Positions 45,846 through 56,612 of a DNA stretch of 64,000 nucleotides are shown piece after piece. The DNA is from Pseudomonas_T sp032052615. GTDB taxonomy: Bacteria; Pseudomonadota; Gammaproteobacteria; Pseudomonadales; Pseudomonadaceae. The stretch's first letter is position 1. The number at the start of each line of letters is the position of its first letter. The stretch covers positions 62,001-126,000 of the forward strand of contig DAMBWF010000006.1 of NCBI GenBank assembly GCA_032052615.1, given 5' to 3'. The notes beneath the pieces are model-generated. The model searched no databases. It was not told the DNA's origin and saw only the letters and a list, made by a program, of their open reading frames with translations. A program made the translations under genes and the position numbers.

Positions 45846-46532
45846 ATGGCTATCGAGTACCGCATCACCCTCGACGATGATCACGAGTTCAGCTATCGCA
45901 TCGAGCTCGAACGGGAATACGACGAGGAGCGCGCCGCCGTCGCGCCTAAATGGACGCGCCTGGAGCACCAGCAGTGCAGCAACTGCCCGCTGAGCCCCGA
46001 GACCCATGGGCATTGTCCGGCGGCTGTCGACCTGCAGCGCGTCATCGAGGACTTCCATGGCTTGCCTGCCTTCAAGAAGGCGGTGGTCTGGGTGCGCACC
46101 CCGGAGCGGGAGTACGTCAAGACCGTGGGGCTCGAAGAAGGGCTGCGTTCCTTGCTGGGGGTGATCATGGCCACCAGCGCCTGCCCCATGCTCGGCAAGC
46201 TCAAGCCCATGGCGCAGCAGCATCTGCCGTTCGCCAGCAACCAGGAGTTCATCCTGCGGACCGTATCCATCTACCTGGCGCGGCAATACTTCAACATGCG
46301 CGAGGGGCGCCACGCGGACTGGGAGCTCAAGGGGCTGGTGCGGCTGTTCCAGCAACTGCAACTGGTCAACCAGGCGTTCTGGCAGCGCATCCATGCCACC
46401 TGCGAGGGGGATTCCAACCTCAAGGCGTTCCTGACTTTCTTCTCCATGGCGTCGAGCATGACCTATTCCCTGGAGACGCAGTTGCAGAAGATCCGGCCGC
46501 TGGTGATGAGCGCCGGGGAGCGCTTCGATTAG
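45846..46532 (+). CDS. Conserved hypothetical protein with Cys cluster
   Basis: A 228-residue soluble protein, 13 bases after uup and probably co-transcribed. Residues 40-60 read HQQCSNCPLSPETHGHCPAA, three cysteines with histidines that could bind a metal. The rest is helical (LARQYFNMREGRHADWELKG, KAFLTFFSMASSMTYSLETQ). Pseudomonas homologues carry a DUF6901-type label in my recollection, which I cannot verify. High third-position GC and good length support a real gene. No function is inferable. Confidence 0.8.
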   Translation: MAIEYRITLDDDHEFSYRIELEREYDEERAAVAPKWTRLEHQQCSNCPLSPETHGHCPAAVDLQRVIEDFHGLPAFKKAVVWVRTPEREYVKTVGLEEGLRSLLGVIMATSACPMLGKLKPMAQQHLPFASNQEFILRTVSIYLARQYFNMREGRHADWELKGLVRLFQQLQLVNQAFWQRIHATCEGDSNLKAFLTFFSMASSMTYSLETQLQKIRPLVMSAGERFD

Positions 46533-46572
46533 TGAGGCAGGCGCCGCCGGGTGCCCGGCGGCGCGCACGGTC

Positions 46573-47013
46573 TCACTCGGTTTTCTTCAGGCGGACCGCC
46601 AATACGTCGCAAGGCGCGCCGTGCAGCAGGTCGTTGGCGGTGGAGCCCAGCAGCAGCGCCAGGCCATGGCGACCGTGGCTGCCCACCACCACCAGATCGC
46701 ACCGTTGCTCGGCCGCCAGCCGGTGGATTTCCTGGCGCGGTTGTCCATAGGCCAGGTGGCGTTGCTCGGGTTGTAGCTCGGGGTAGCGCGAGGCGAAAGC
46801 ATCCAGGCGCTCGCGGGCCTGTTCGAACTGCTGCTGTTGCAGCATCGACAGGTCCATCGGCACGTCGCCGCCGAAGGCCATCGCCATCGGCTCGACGATA
46901 TGCACCAGGGACAGCTTGGCATTGCTGGCGCGGGCCAGGGACTGGGCGCGCTCGATCACGGGGTGGCAATCCTCGGTGAGATCGATGGCGATCAGGATGT
47001 GCTGGTAGGTCAT
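46573..47013 (-). CDS. Universal stress protein (UspA family)
   Basis: ATG 47013 is preceded by GGAGA and gives 146 residues starting MTYQHILIAIDLTEDCHPVI; upstream ATG 47094 would add non-family sequence. The single Usp domain ends with the nucleotide-binding signature LVVVGSHGRHGLALLLGSTA, matching G-2X-G-9X-G-S/T, so the ATP-binding class is expected. Usp proteins raise survival under starvation or anaerobiosis. It is divergent from the next membrane-anchored gene with 80 bp between. Confidence 0.95.
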   Translation of the reverse strand: MTYQHILIAIDLTEDCHPVIERAQSLARASNAKLSLVHIVEPMAMAFGGDVPMDLSMLQQQQFEQARERLDAFASRYPELQPEQRHLAYGQPRQEIHRLAAEQRCDLVVVGSHGRHGLALLLGSTANDLLHGAPCDVLAVRLKKTE

Positions 47014-47093
47014 GGCGGTGGTCTCCGGTAGAAACGAGTGTGGGACATGGCCGACGGGCCATGGAAACGGCTTCGCTGAAGGCAGGATAACCA

Positions 47094-47531
47094 ATGAATA
47101 TGGGCTGGGTGATACTGTTTCTCGCGCTGGCGTTGAGCCCCTTGGTCTGGCTGATGCCTTCGCGACGCCAACGGGGCTCCATGGATGTCCGTCTCCAGGC
47201 GCGGCGCTTGGGGTTGGGCATGCAGTTGTCGACTCAGGAGTGGCCGTTCTGGCTGGAGCGCAACGTGCCCATCCGCTGTCCGGAATACCACCGCGGCCGC
47301 TCCCGTGACCGACGCGACGTCTGGTGTTACTGGCAAACGAGCCCGGGCGTCTGGCTGAATATCTGGCGCGAGCCTTGCGCCGATCCCTCCCTGGCCGAGC
47401 GACTCGCCAGGCTGCCCGCCGATGTATACAAGGCCGAAGCCACCGCCCAGATGGTCGCGCTGTATTGGGGCGAGCGAGGCGGTGAGGAGGCGTTGCAGCG
47501 CGTCGACGCCTTCCTGCGGCTATCGGCCTGA
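47094..47531 (+). CDS. Membrane-anchored hypothetical protein
   Basis: The 145-residue protein starts MNMGWVILFLALALSPLVWL, one N-terminal anchor helix, followed by a basic region (MPSRRQRGSMDVRLQARRLG) and a soluble cytoplasmic-type domain with WPFWLERNVPIRCPEYHRGR and VWCYWQTSPGVWLNIW. A second ATG two codons downstream is equally possible as a start. Not recognised; no catalytic motif is visible. Confidence 0.78.
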   Translation: MNMGWVILFLALALSPLVWLMPSRRQRGSMDVRLQARRLGLGMQLSTQEWPFWLERNVPIRCPEYHRGRSRDRRDVWCYWQTSPGVWLNIWREPCADPSLAERLARLPADVYKAEATAQMVALYWGERGGEEALQRVDAFLRLSA

Positions 47532-47688
47532 CGTTCCCCCGCGCCTATCTCCGCGGTCCTTCGGGAGCGATGCCTGTCGGTATGACCCACCCGCTTCGTT
47601 GCGTCGCGCGGTGACCGTTCGGCTCGCGACGGGCCCTGGAGCGGTCGTCGGATCGGCTCGCCATCGACGCCCAGGCCTTTTGGTGGTA

Positions 47689-47723
47689 CGAACAGGTTTG
47701 CCTGATATTTCTTCGAACGTTTG
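47689..47723. promoter_or_regulatory. Candidate PsrA-binding sites upstream of fadBA
   Basis: CGAACAGGTTTG (47689-47700) and CGAACGTTTG (47714-47723) resemble the PsrA consensus (G/C)AAAC-N2-4-GTTT(G/C), each with one mismatch in the left half, and the second with no spacer. PsrA of P. aeruginosa is reported to repress the fadBA5 operon directly, and psrA lies in this window with two perfect boxes. The sites here are therefore plausible but weak. Confidence 0.45.
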
Positions 47724-47744
47724 GGCTTGCGTCAGTCGCTTTCG

Positions 47745-47763
47745 GTGCAATTGACAATCGCAC
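47745..47763. promoter_or_regulatory. 19-bp near-perfect palindrome overlapping TTGACA, fadBA leader
   Basis: GTGCAATTGACAATCGCAC pairs at eight of nine arm positions around a central A. It contains TTGACA (47750-47755), a consensus -35, though no good -10 follows at 16-18 bases. The arrangement is that of an operator on a promoter. No regulator is assigned. Confidence 0.5.
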
Positions 47764-47968
47764 GCTTTTCCCCGAAGGTGTGCGGACCCCAATCAAACGG
47801 GCGTATGAATTGAGTGTTTGCCCCGGGGCAGGCCTCTTACGACCCGATGTACGCGTCGGCGGGTATGCCGTACGGATTGCGCCAAAGCCCACTGGCATCC
47901 GCCTTGGGCGGCTCGCCGAAGGTGTCCGATGTGAAACTGTCCAGCTTCCATACCGTGGAGATCAGTTG

Positions 47969-50116
<2,148 letters not shown>

Positions 50117-50134
50117 TCGAGCGAGAGTGAAGAT

Positions 50135-51310
50135 ATGAGTCTGAATCCGAGAGACGCCGTCATTGTCGACTTCGGCCGTACCCCGATGGGTCGTTCCAAG
50201 GGTGGCATGCACCGCAACACCCGCGCCGAGGACATGTCCGCGCACCTGATCAGCAAGCTGCTGGAGCGCAACGAGAAGGTCAACCCGGCGGAAGTCGAGG
50301 ATGTGATCTGGGGTTGCGTCAACCAGACCCTGGAGCAGGGCTGGAACATCGCCCGCATGGCCTCGCTGCTGACCCAGATCCCCCATACCAGCGCCGGCCA
50401 GACGGTCAGCCGCCTGTGCGGTTCCTCCATGAGCGCCCTGCACACCGCCGTGCAGGCCATCCAGACCGGTAACGGCGACGTGTTCGTCGTCGGCGGGGTG
50501 GAGCACATGGGCCACGTCGGCATGATGCACGGCGTCGACCCGAACCCGCATCTGTCGCTGTACGCCGCCAAGGCCTCGGGCATGATGGGCCTGACCGCCG
50601 AAATGCTCGGCAAGATGCACGGCATCACCCGCGAGGCCCAGGATCGTTTCGGCGTGCGTTCGCACCAGTTGGCCCACAAAGCCACCGTCGAGGGCCTGTT
50701 CAAGGATGAGATCATCCCGATGCAGGGGTATGACGAGAACGGCTTCCTGAAAGTATTCGACTACGACGAGACCATCCGTCCGGAGACCACCCTGGAAGGC
50801 CTGGCCGCGCTGAAACCGGCGTTCAACCCCAAGGGGGGTACCGTGACCGCCGGGACTTCCTCGCAGATCACCGACGGTGCCTCGTGCATGATCGTCATGT
50901 CCGCCCAGCGCGCCCAGGACCTGGGCATCCAGCCTATGGCGCGGGTGCGGGCCATGGCCGTGGCGGGCGTCGACCCGGCGATCATGGGCTACGGCCCGGT
51001 GCCGGCCACCCAGAAGGCGCTCAAACGCGCGGGGCTGACTATCGACGACATCGACTTCTTCGAGCTCAACGAAGCCTTCGCCGCCCAGGCGCTGCCGGTG
51101 CTGAAGGACCTCAAGGTGCTCGACAAGATGGACGAGAAGGTCAACCTGCATGGCGGCGCCATCGCCCTCGGCCACCCGTTCGGCTGTTCCGGAGCGCGAA
51201 TTTCCGGCACCCTACTCAACGTGATGAAGCAGAACGGCGGTAACCTGGGCGTGGCCACGATGTGCGTGGGCCTCGGTCAGGGCATCACCACTGTCTTCGA
51301 GCGCGTCTGA
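50135..51310 (+). CDS. fadA: 3-ketoacyl-CoA thiolase (fatty acid oxidation complex subunit beta)
   Basis: The 391-residue thiolase starts MSLNPRDAVIVDFGRTPMGR. The acyl-enzyme cysteine lies in RLCGSSMSALHTAVQ, the NEAFA motif at about 339 and the C-terminal GHPFGCSGAR provide the general-base His and second Cys. It cleaves 3-ketoacyl-CoA to acetyl-CoA in the FadB2A2 complex. It is co-transcribed with fadB and followed by an intrinsic terminator. Confidence 0.98.
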   Translation: MSLNPRDAVIVDFGRTPMGRSKGGMHRNTRAEDMSAHLISKLLERNEKVNPAEVEDVIWGCVNQTLEQGWNIARMASLLTQIPHTSAGQTVSRLCGSSMSALHTAVQAIQTGNGDVFVVGGVEHMGHVGMMHGVDPNPHLSLYAAKASGMMGLTAEMLGKMHGITREAQDRFGVRSHQLAHKATVEGLFKDEIIPMQGYDENGFLKVFDYDETIRPETTLEGLAALKPAFNPKGGTVTAGTSSQITDGASCMIVMSAQRAQDLGIQPMARVRAMAVAGVDPAIMGYGPVPATQKALKRAGLTIDDIDFFELNEAFAAQALPVLKDLKVLDKMDEKVNLHGGAIALGHPFGCSGARISGTLLNVMKQNGGNLGVATMCVGLGQGITTVFERV

Positions 51311-51348
51311 GCATAACCGTAGCGGCGCCGTGCGCGCCGCGTCGGAAG

Positions 51349-51381
51349 AGCCGGGGCCCAGTGCCCCGGCTTTCGTTTTTT
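51349..51381 (+). terminator. Intrinsic terminator of fadBA
   Basis: AGCCGGGGC, loop CCAGT, GCCCCGGCT (51349-51371) is followed by TTTCGTTTTTT. It is 38 bases after the fadA stop. Confidence 0.95.
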
Positions 51382-51404
51382 CCGCGACTAGGTGAGAGGG
51401 GAAC

Positions 51405-51641
51405 ATGACCGTGCAACCGGGACTCTATCGTCACTACAAAGGCCGCCAGTACCGGGTATTCGGCGTCGCCCAGCACTCCGAGAGCGGCGAACAGGTAGTG
51501 GTCTATCAAGCCTTGTATGGCGATTTCGGCCTTTGGGTCCGGCCCTTGGACATGTTCGCCGGTACCGTGGAAGTGGAAGGCGAACTCATCGCCCGCTTCG
51601 CTCTGATGAGCGAGGAGCCGGACCCGTTCCCCCGCGCTTGA
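51405..51641 (+). CDS. DUF1653 protein
   Basis: A 78-residue protein, MTVQPGLYRHYKGRQYRVFG, that is a single DUF1653 domain: RHYKGRQYRVFGVAQHSESG, VVVYQALYGDFGLWVRPLDM, FAGTVEVEGELIARF. The family is widespread and small; its role is unknown. GTGAGAGGGGAAC supplies the ribosome binding site. It lies between the fadBA terminator and the topA promoter. Confidence 0.9.
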   Translation: MTVQPGLYRHYKGRQYRVFGVAQHSESGEQVVVYQALYGDFGLWVRPLDMFAGTVEVEGELIARFALMSEEPDPFPRA

Positions 51642-51665
51642 GTCTCCCGGCCGCGGGCGCCGGCC

Positions 51666-51693
51666 TTGACCTTCCGTGAGTCGCCACTATATA
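51666..51693 (+). promoter_or_regulatory. topA promoter
   Basis: TTGACC (51666-51671), 16 bases, TATATA (51688-51693). The -10 sits in a TATATATA run (51688-51695), symmetrical and melting-prone, which would suit a supercoiling-sensitive promoter. The topA ATG is 64 bases downstream. Confidence 0.65.
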
Positions 51694-51757
51694 TAGCGGT
51701 GCCGCGCCAGGCGGCTCCCGCCTTTCTTTCTCTTCGTTTTCAGGAATCGTCTGATCC

Positions 51758-54364
51758 ATGGGCAAATCGCTGGTCATCGTGGAATCCCCGGCCAAGGCCA
51801 AGACCATCAACAAGTATTTGGGTAACCAGTACGTGGTGAAGTCGAGCATCGGCCACATTCGCGACCTGCCGACCAGTGGTTCGTCCAGCGCCGCCAAGGA
51901 ACCGGCCAAGCGTGGCAAGTCCGCCGAGACGGCCACCCTGTCGCCCAAGGAAAAGGCCAAGCGCCAATTGGTCACCCGCATGGGCGTGGACCCCGAGCAT
52001 GGCTGGAAGGCCAAGTACGAAATCCTGCCGGGCAAGGAAAAGGTGATCGAGGAACTGCGTCGCCTGGCCAAGGAAGCCGACACCATCTACCTCGCGACCG
52101 ACTTGGACCGCGAAGGGGAGGCCATCGCCTGGCACCTGCGGGAATCCATCGGTGGCGACGAGAGCCGCTACAAACGCGTGGTATTCAACGAAATCACCAA
52201 GAAGGCCATCCAGGAAGCCTTCTCCCAGCCGGGCGAGCTGGACCTCAACCGGGTCAACGCCCAACAGGCGCGTCGCTTCCTCGACCGCGTGGTGGGTTAC
52301 ATGGTCTCTCCGTTGCTTTGGCAGAAGATCGCTCGTGGCCTGTCCGCTGGCCGGGTCCAGTCGGTGGCGGTGAAGCTGGTGGTGGAGCGGGAGCGGGAAA
52401 TCCGCGCATTCGTTCCCGAAGAGTACTGGGAAATCCACGCCGACCTGGGTACCGCGAAGAAAGCCACGGTGCGCTTCGAGGTGGCCCGGCAGAACGGCGA
52501 GACCTTCCGGCCATTGAACGAGGCCCAGGCCATGGCGGCCCTGGAGGCGCTCAAGGTCTCTACCTACAGCGTCGTCAAGCGGGAAGACAAGCCGACCAGC
52601 AGCCGGCCTTCCGCGCCGTTCATTACCTCCACGCTGCAGCAGGCGGCCAGCAACCGGCTGGGCTTCGGCGTGAAGAAGACCATGATGATGGCCCAGCGCC
52701 TGTATGAGGCCGGCTACATCACCTACATGCGAACCGACTCGACCAACCTGTCCGGGGATGCGCTGGCCATGGCCCGCGCCTTCATCGAAGGCGAGTTCGG
52801 CAAGCAGTACCTGCCGGCCAAGGCCAATGTGTATTCGAGCAAGGAGGGCGCCCAGGAGGCCCACGAGGCGATCCGCCCCTCCGACGTCAACCTGCGGCCT
52901 TCCCAGCTCTCCGGCATGGAGCGCGACGCGGAGCGTCTGTACGACCTCATCTGGCGCCAGTTCGTGGCCTGTCAGATGCCCCCGGCGGAATACCTGTCCA
53001 CCAGCGTCACGGTCAAGGCCGGCGAGTTCGAGCTGCGCGCCAAGGGCCGTATCCTCAAGTTCGACGGCTATACCCGCGTCCTGCCGGCTCAGGGCAAGCC
53101 CGGCGAGGACGCGGTGCTGCCGGACATGCGCGAGGGCGAGGCCCTCGATTTGCTCAAGCTCGATCCTTCCCAGCATTTCACCAAGCCGCCGGCGCGTTTC
53201 TCCGAGGCCAGCCTGGTGAAGGAGCTGGAAAAGCGCGGCATCGGCCGGCCTTCCACCTACGCGGCGATCATCTCCACCATCCAGGAGCGGGGTTACGTCA
53301 CGGTACAGAACCGGCGTTTCTATGCCGAGAAAATGGGCGATATCGTCACGGACCGGCTTAATGAGAGCTTTTCGAACCTGATGGACTATGGGTTCACCGC
53401 CGGGATGGAGGAAAACCTGGACGACGTCGCCCAAGGCGAGCGCGACTGGAAGAACCTGCTCGATGAGTTCTATGGCGACTTCAAGAGGAAACTGGAAGCC
53501 GCCGAGGCCGGCGAGAAAGGCATGCGGGCCAATCAGCCGACCCTGACAGACATTCCTTGTCGCGAGTGCGGGCGGCCGATGATGATCCGCACTGCCTCGA
53601 CCGGTGTCTTTCTTGGCTGCTCCGGCTACGCGCTGCCGCCCAAGGAGCGTTGCAAGGCCACCCTCAACTTGATTCCAGGCGACGAAATCGCCGCGGATGA
53701 CGAAGGGGAATCGGAGTCTCGCGTCCTGCGTGGCAAGCATCGCTGCGCGAAATGTGGAACGGCGATGGACGCCTACCTGCTGGACGAAACCCACAAGCTA
53801 CATATCTGCGGCAACAACCCCGACTGCTCCGGGTACGAGATCGAGGAAGGCCACTACCGCATCAAGGGTTACGAAGGCCCCAGCCTGGAGTGCGATAAGT
53901 GTGGTAGCGAGATGCAGCTGAAGACGGGGCGCTTCGGCAAATTCTTCGGCTGCACCAACCCCGCCTGCAAGAACACTCGCAAGCTACTGCGCAATGGCGA
54001 GGCCGCGCCGCCGAAGATGGACGCGGTGAAAATGCCGGAGCTGAAGTGCGAGAAGGTCAATGACACTTACGTGCTGCGAGATGGCGCGTCGGGCTTGTTC
54101 CTCGCCGCCAGCCAGTTCCCGAAGAACCGCGAAACCCGCGCGCCGCTGGTGAGCGAGCTGATCCCGCACCGGGATGAGATCGACCCGAAATACCACTACC
54201 TGCTGGATGCCCCGCAGAAAGACCCGGAAGGGCGGCCCGCGGTGATCCGGTTCAGTCGCAAGACCAAGGAGCAGTACGTGCAGTCCGAGGTGGACGGCAA
54301 GCCTTCCGGCTGGCGAGCCTTCTACGACAACGGGCGCTGGAAAGTGGAAGACAAGCGCCAGTGA
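51758..54364 (+). CDS. topA: DNA topoisomerase I
   Basis: An 868-residue type IA topoisomerase. The TOPRIM domain has SLVIVESPAKAKTINKYLG and the acidic DLDREGEAIAWHLRE; the catalytic tyrosine is Tyr323 in GYITYMRTDSTNLSG. Three four-cysteine zinc ribbons follow the core at about 598-760 (CRECGRPMMI, CAKCGTAMDA, CDKCGSEMQL). A C-terminal domain with FRPA-type strands ends the protein. It relaxes negative supercoils. The length is like other Pseudomonas TopA. Confidence 0.98.
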   Translation: MGKSLVIVESPAKAKTINKYLGNQYVVKSSIGHIRDLPTSGSSSAAKEPAKRGKSAETATLSPKEKAKRQLVTRMGVDPEHGWKAKYEILPGKEKVIEELRRLAKEADTIYLATDLDREGEAIAWHLRESIGGDESRYKRVVFNEITKKAIQEAFSQPGELDLNRVNAQQARRFLDRVVGYMVSPLLWQKIARGLSAGRVQSVAVKLVVEREREIRAFVPEEYWEIHADLGTAKKATVRFEVARQNGETFRPLNEAQAMAALEALKVSTYSVVKREDKPTSSRPSAPFITSTLQQAASNRLGFGVKKTMMMAQRLYEAGYITYMRTDSTNLSGDALAMARAFIEGEFGKQYLPAKANVYSSKEGAQEAHEAIRPSDVNLRPSQLSGMERDAERLYDLIWRQFVACQMPPAEYLSTSVTVKAGEFELRAKGRILKFDGYTRVLPAQGKPGEDAVLPDMREGEALDLLKLDPSQHFTKPPARFSEASLVKELEKRGIGRPSTYAAIISTIQERGYVTVQNRRFYAEKMGDIVTDRLNESFSNLMDYGFTAGMEENLDDVAQGERDWKNLLDEFYGDFKRKLEAAEAGEKGMRANQPTLTDIPCRECGRPMMIRTASTGVFLGCSGYALPPKERCKATLNLIPGDEIAADDEGESESRVLRGKHRCAKCGTAMDAYLLDETHKLHICGNNPDCSGYEIEEGHYRIKGYEGPSLECDKCGSEMQLKTGRFGKFFGCTNPACKNTRKLLRNGEAAPPKMDAVKMPELKCEKVNDTYVLRDGASGLFLAASQFPKNRETRAPLVSELIPHRDEIDPKYHYLLDAPQKDPEGRPAVIRFSRKTKEQYVQSEVDGKPSGWRAFYDNGRWKVEDKRQ

Positions 54365-54478
54365 TGCGGTGAGTTCGCTCAAGCGGTTGCGGGGTATCGG
54401 GTGCTCCGCGCGCCGCTGGCTCGACGTTGACGTTCGGGCGCGCTATGGTCGCCCATCGCTTTCGCCTGGAGAGTCGTC

Positions 54479-55009
54479 GTGGCCCATGAGTTGTATACCC
54501 GTACCAACCAGAAACTCTATTTCGCCTGGCTGGCTCTGGAGACTTGGCGCAAGGCGGAGGAAACCCGCTCCATGAACGGTCAGGCGCGTATCCAGGCCGA
54601 GCGCGAGGCGGTGCTGTTCCACCTGTACGGCGCGCTGCTGGGGCTTTGTCACGAAATCGCCGGTTACTATCGGTTGACCCTGGCGGACAGTGCCCGGGTG
54701 GAGGCGGTCCTGAACTGCGCCGTGCTCGAGGCCGCGCCCAACCCCGAACTGGCGGAGCTGGTCGAACTGGCCGGGAGCCCGGCAAGCTGGTTGACCCGGC
54801 TACTGGAGGCATACAACGCCTTGTTTCGCCCACCACGGCCAGCGAAGCCCAGTCAGGCGACGGCAACCACAGAGGATCGGGAATCGCTGATCCAGGCGGT
54901 CGCTCTCGAGGACACCGAGTCGCCTTTGGGTCATGAGCAACTGGAGGCTTGGCGCCAGGCGTTGAAGGCGTTGGTCCTGCGCTACCGCGAAGCCTTATCC
55001 GAGTGCTGA
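54479..55009 (+). CDS. Conserved hypothetical protein (possibly DUF6586)
   Basis: Starts at GTG 54479 (MAHELYTRTNQKLYFAWLAL) with CTGGAGAGT ahead; 176 residues. It is a largely helical cytoplasmic protein; the N-terminal half is conserved-looking (LYFAWLALETWRKAEETRSM, REAVLFHLYGALLGLCHEIA), the second half is more variable with a linker RPPRPAKPSQATATTEDRES. A DUF6586 label comes to mind for the Pseudomonas gene at this spot but I cannot confirm. It follows topA by 114 bp. Confidence 0.8.
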   Translation: MAHELYTRTNQKLYFAWLALETWRKAEETRSMNGQARIQAEREAVLFHLYGALLGLCHEIAGYYRLTLADSARVEAVLNCAVLEAAPNPELAELVELAGSPASWLTRLLEAYNALFRPPRPAKPSQATATTEDRESLIQAVALEDTESPLGHEQLEAWRQALKALVLRYREALSEC

Positions 55010-55131
55010 ACAGGTGCCGATGGTCGCCCGCCTGACTGTGAGCGCACGACGTTCGCGCTAGGGCGCGTATCGCTCTGCTGATACACTACGCACCCCTCAT
55101 GGTGCCGCCCCTGCGTGGAGAAAAAGTTCAC

Positions 55132-55362
55132 ATGCCAACGTCTTTCCTGGAGATCGTCGAATTGCCTGACGGACGCATCATTCTGCGTCGCGCCGAAGAC
55201 GAAGAAGTGCTGGTGACGTTGGACTTTTCCGCCGATGCCAAGGCTTTTCTCCAAGGGCATCACGTGGAGGTGGCCAAGGCCATGCTGAACATTGGCGTGC
55301 AGATGGCGGGTCGCTTGGCTGAAGGGGAGATCGAGCAGGACGAGCCTCGGGTCCTGCACTAG
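55132..55362 (+). CDS. Small conserved hypothetical protein
   Basis: ATG 55132 follows GGAG and gives 76 residues, MPTSFLEIVELPDGRIILRR. It is an acidic one-domain protein (ILRRAEDEEVLVTLDFSADA, HHVEVAKAMLNIGVQMAGRL) with a beta-hairpin followed by a helix. It converges with sulA, only seven bases separating the stops. Not recognised as to function. Confidence 0.82.
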   Translation: MPTSFLEIVELPDGRIILRRAEDEEVLVTLDFSADAKAFLQGHHVEVAKAMLNIGVQMAGRLAEGEIEQDEPRVLH

Positions 55363-55369
55363 CTCTCCA

Positions 55370-55846
55370 TCACGCCAGTCGGATGTTCAGGCTTTTCGCC
55401 TGGCCCTGACGAGCGGCCTGAACCAAACTGCGTCGTCCGCTTCGGCCCAGCGTACCCAGCCAGCTCACCACCGTGTGGCTACGCCCCAGGCGCAACGCCT
55501 CGCAAGCCAGCTCCAAGGCGGTTTGCGATCCACGGGGGTGGAGCATGAGAATGCGTTCCCGGTTGGCGCCGGCCCTGCGCAGCCAATCCTGCATCTGTCC
55601 CGAAGGAGGCGCGATAAGGGTAAGCCAGCGCGCTTCCTGCTCCTCGCTCAGGGCCCGGAGGATGGGCGCCAGTAAATGCTGGCAGTTTCCGGCGCTGCCT
55701 CGTAGCGCAACCTCGCTGAAGGCCTCGCTTTCATCCATCCACTCGTCAGGCAGCGCCGCTGGGCTTACCGCGGTCACGGGCTGGCTGAACAAGGCCTCTT
55801 GAAACAGGGACAACTGGTTTCGGTCGAGCGACTGCGGGAACTGCAT
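55370..55846 (-). CDS. sulA: SOS cell-division inhibitor SulA
   Basis: The 158-residue product has the SulA-type RecA-like core: LIAPPSGQMQDWLRRAGANR, ILMLHPRGSQTALELACEAL and HTVVSWLGTLGRSGRRSLVQ. SulA binds FtsZ and blocks polymerisation during DNA damage. It has a perfect AGGAGG seven bases ahead of its ATG and lies eight bases after lexA, so it is the second gene of a LexA-controlled operon, unlike E. coli where sulA stands alone. Confidence 0.94.
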   Translation of the reverse strand: MQFPQSLDRNQLSLFQEALFSQPVTAVSPAALPDEWMDESEAFSEVALRGSAGNCQHLLAPILRALSEEQEARWLTLIAPPSGQMQDWLRRAGANRERILMLHPRGSQTALELACEALRLGRSHTVVSWLGTLGRSGRRSLVQAARQGQAKSLNIRLA

Positions 55847-55854
55847 ACGGCCTC

Positions 55855-56463
55855 CTAGCGGCGGATGACGCCAACACTCAAACCCTCTATCACGAGATCT
55901 TGTTCGTGCAGATCGACTTCGATGGGCGCGAAATCGGCGTTTTCGGCGATCAGCCAGACTTTGTCGCCTTCGCGCTTGAAGCGCTTCACGGTGACCTCTT
56001 CGCCGAGGCGGGCGACCACGATCTGGCCGTTACGCGCCTCGCGGGTCACATGCACCGCCAGCAAGTCGCCGTCGAGAATGCCGACGTCCTTCATGCTCAT
56101 GCCGCGCACGCGCAACAGGTAGTCGGCTTTCGGATGGAAAAAGGACGGATTGATCCGACAGGATTCCTCGATGTGCTGCTGGGCCAGGATCGGCGCGCCC
56201 GCGGCGACACGGCCGATCACGGGCAGGCCATCGACGTTGCCGCCCGGCTCGAAGCCGGGGACGCGAATGCCCCGCGAGGCGCCTGGCGTCATCTCGATGG
56301 CGCCCTTGCGCGCCAGGGCCTTGAGATGCTCCTCGGCCGCATTCGGCGATTTGAACCCCAGTTTCTGGGCGATTTCGGCGCGGGTGGGCGGATAGCCGTT
56401 ATCGTCCAGGGACTGCTTGATGAATTCCAGAATTTCGGTTTGGCGTGGCGTGAGCTTCAACAT
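55855..56463 (-). CDS. lexA: SOS repressor LexA
   Basis: The 202-residue LexA begins MLKLTPRQTEILEFIKQSLD. The winged helix covers 1-70 (GYPPTRAEIAQKLGFKSPNA). The self-cleavage site is Ala88-Gly89 in GRVAAGAPILAQ; catalytic Ser123 (RGMSMKDVGIL) and Lys160 (VTVKRF) complete the dyad. It represses SOS genes and is cleaved with RecA filament help. Its promoter carries two LexA boxes, so it is autoregulated. Confidence 0.98.
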   Translation of the reverse strand: MLKLTPRQTEILEFIKQSLDDNGYPPTRAEIAQKLGFKSPNAAEEHLKALARKGAIEMTPGASRGIRVPGFEPGGNVDGLPVIGRVAAGAPILAQQHIEESCRINPSFFHPKADYLLRVRGMSMKDVGILDGDLLAVHVTREARNGQIVVARLGEEVTVKRFKREGDKVWLIAENADFAPIEVDLHEQDLVIEGLSVGVIRR

Positions 56464-56471
56464 GATGAGTT

Positions 56472-56487
56472 CTGTCTTTTTATACAG
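56472..56487. promoter_or_regulatory. LexA (SOS) box 1
   Basis: CTGT-N8-ACAG, sequence CTGTCTTTTTATACAG, a perfect core match to the gammaproteobacterial SOS box, lying 9 bases before the lexA ATG. Confidence 0.95.
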
Positions 56488-56490
56488 TGG

Positions 56491-56506
56491 CTGGGATTAT
56501 ATACAG
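56491..56506. promoter_or_regulatory. LexA (SOS) box 2
   Basis: CTGG-N8-ACAG, sequence CTGGGATTATATACAG, one mismatch in the left half-site. It overlaps the -10 element of lexA and is 19 bases centre to centre from box 1, as in lexA operators generally. Confidence 0.9.
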
Positions 56507-56523
56507 CGAATTCGGAGGCGCAA
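56496..56523 (-). promoter_or_regulatory. lexA-sulA promoter
   Basis: On the minus strand TTGCGC (56523-56518), 16 bases, TATAAT (56501-56496). The perfect -10 lies inside LexA box 2, so repressor binding should exclude RNA polymerase. Confidence 0.85.
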
Positions 56524-56612
56524 TCGCTCTCGCGACCGATGGTTGATGCCGCGCCGGCATGCTAGAACATGGGCAGCGCGTGACCGCTGCGTCGGATCAT
56601 GAGGGCCGAGGC

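Larger units (their letters stand above)
47532..47968. other. Long leader/promoter region of fadBA, no gene seen
   Basis: The 437 bp upstream of fadB contain only shadow frames. They hold PsrA-like half sites (47689-47723) and a 19-bp palindrome with TTGACA (47745-47763), listed separately. A pair CAAAC (47794-47798) and GTTTG (47816-47820) with an 17-base gap lies further downstream. A 63-codon in-frame extension upstream of fadB is not coding. Confidence 0.6.
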
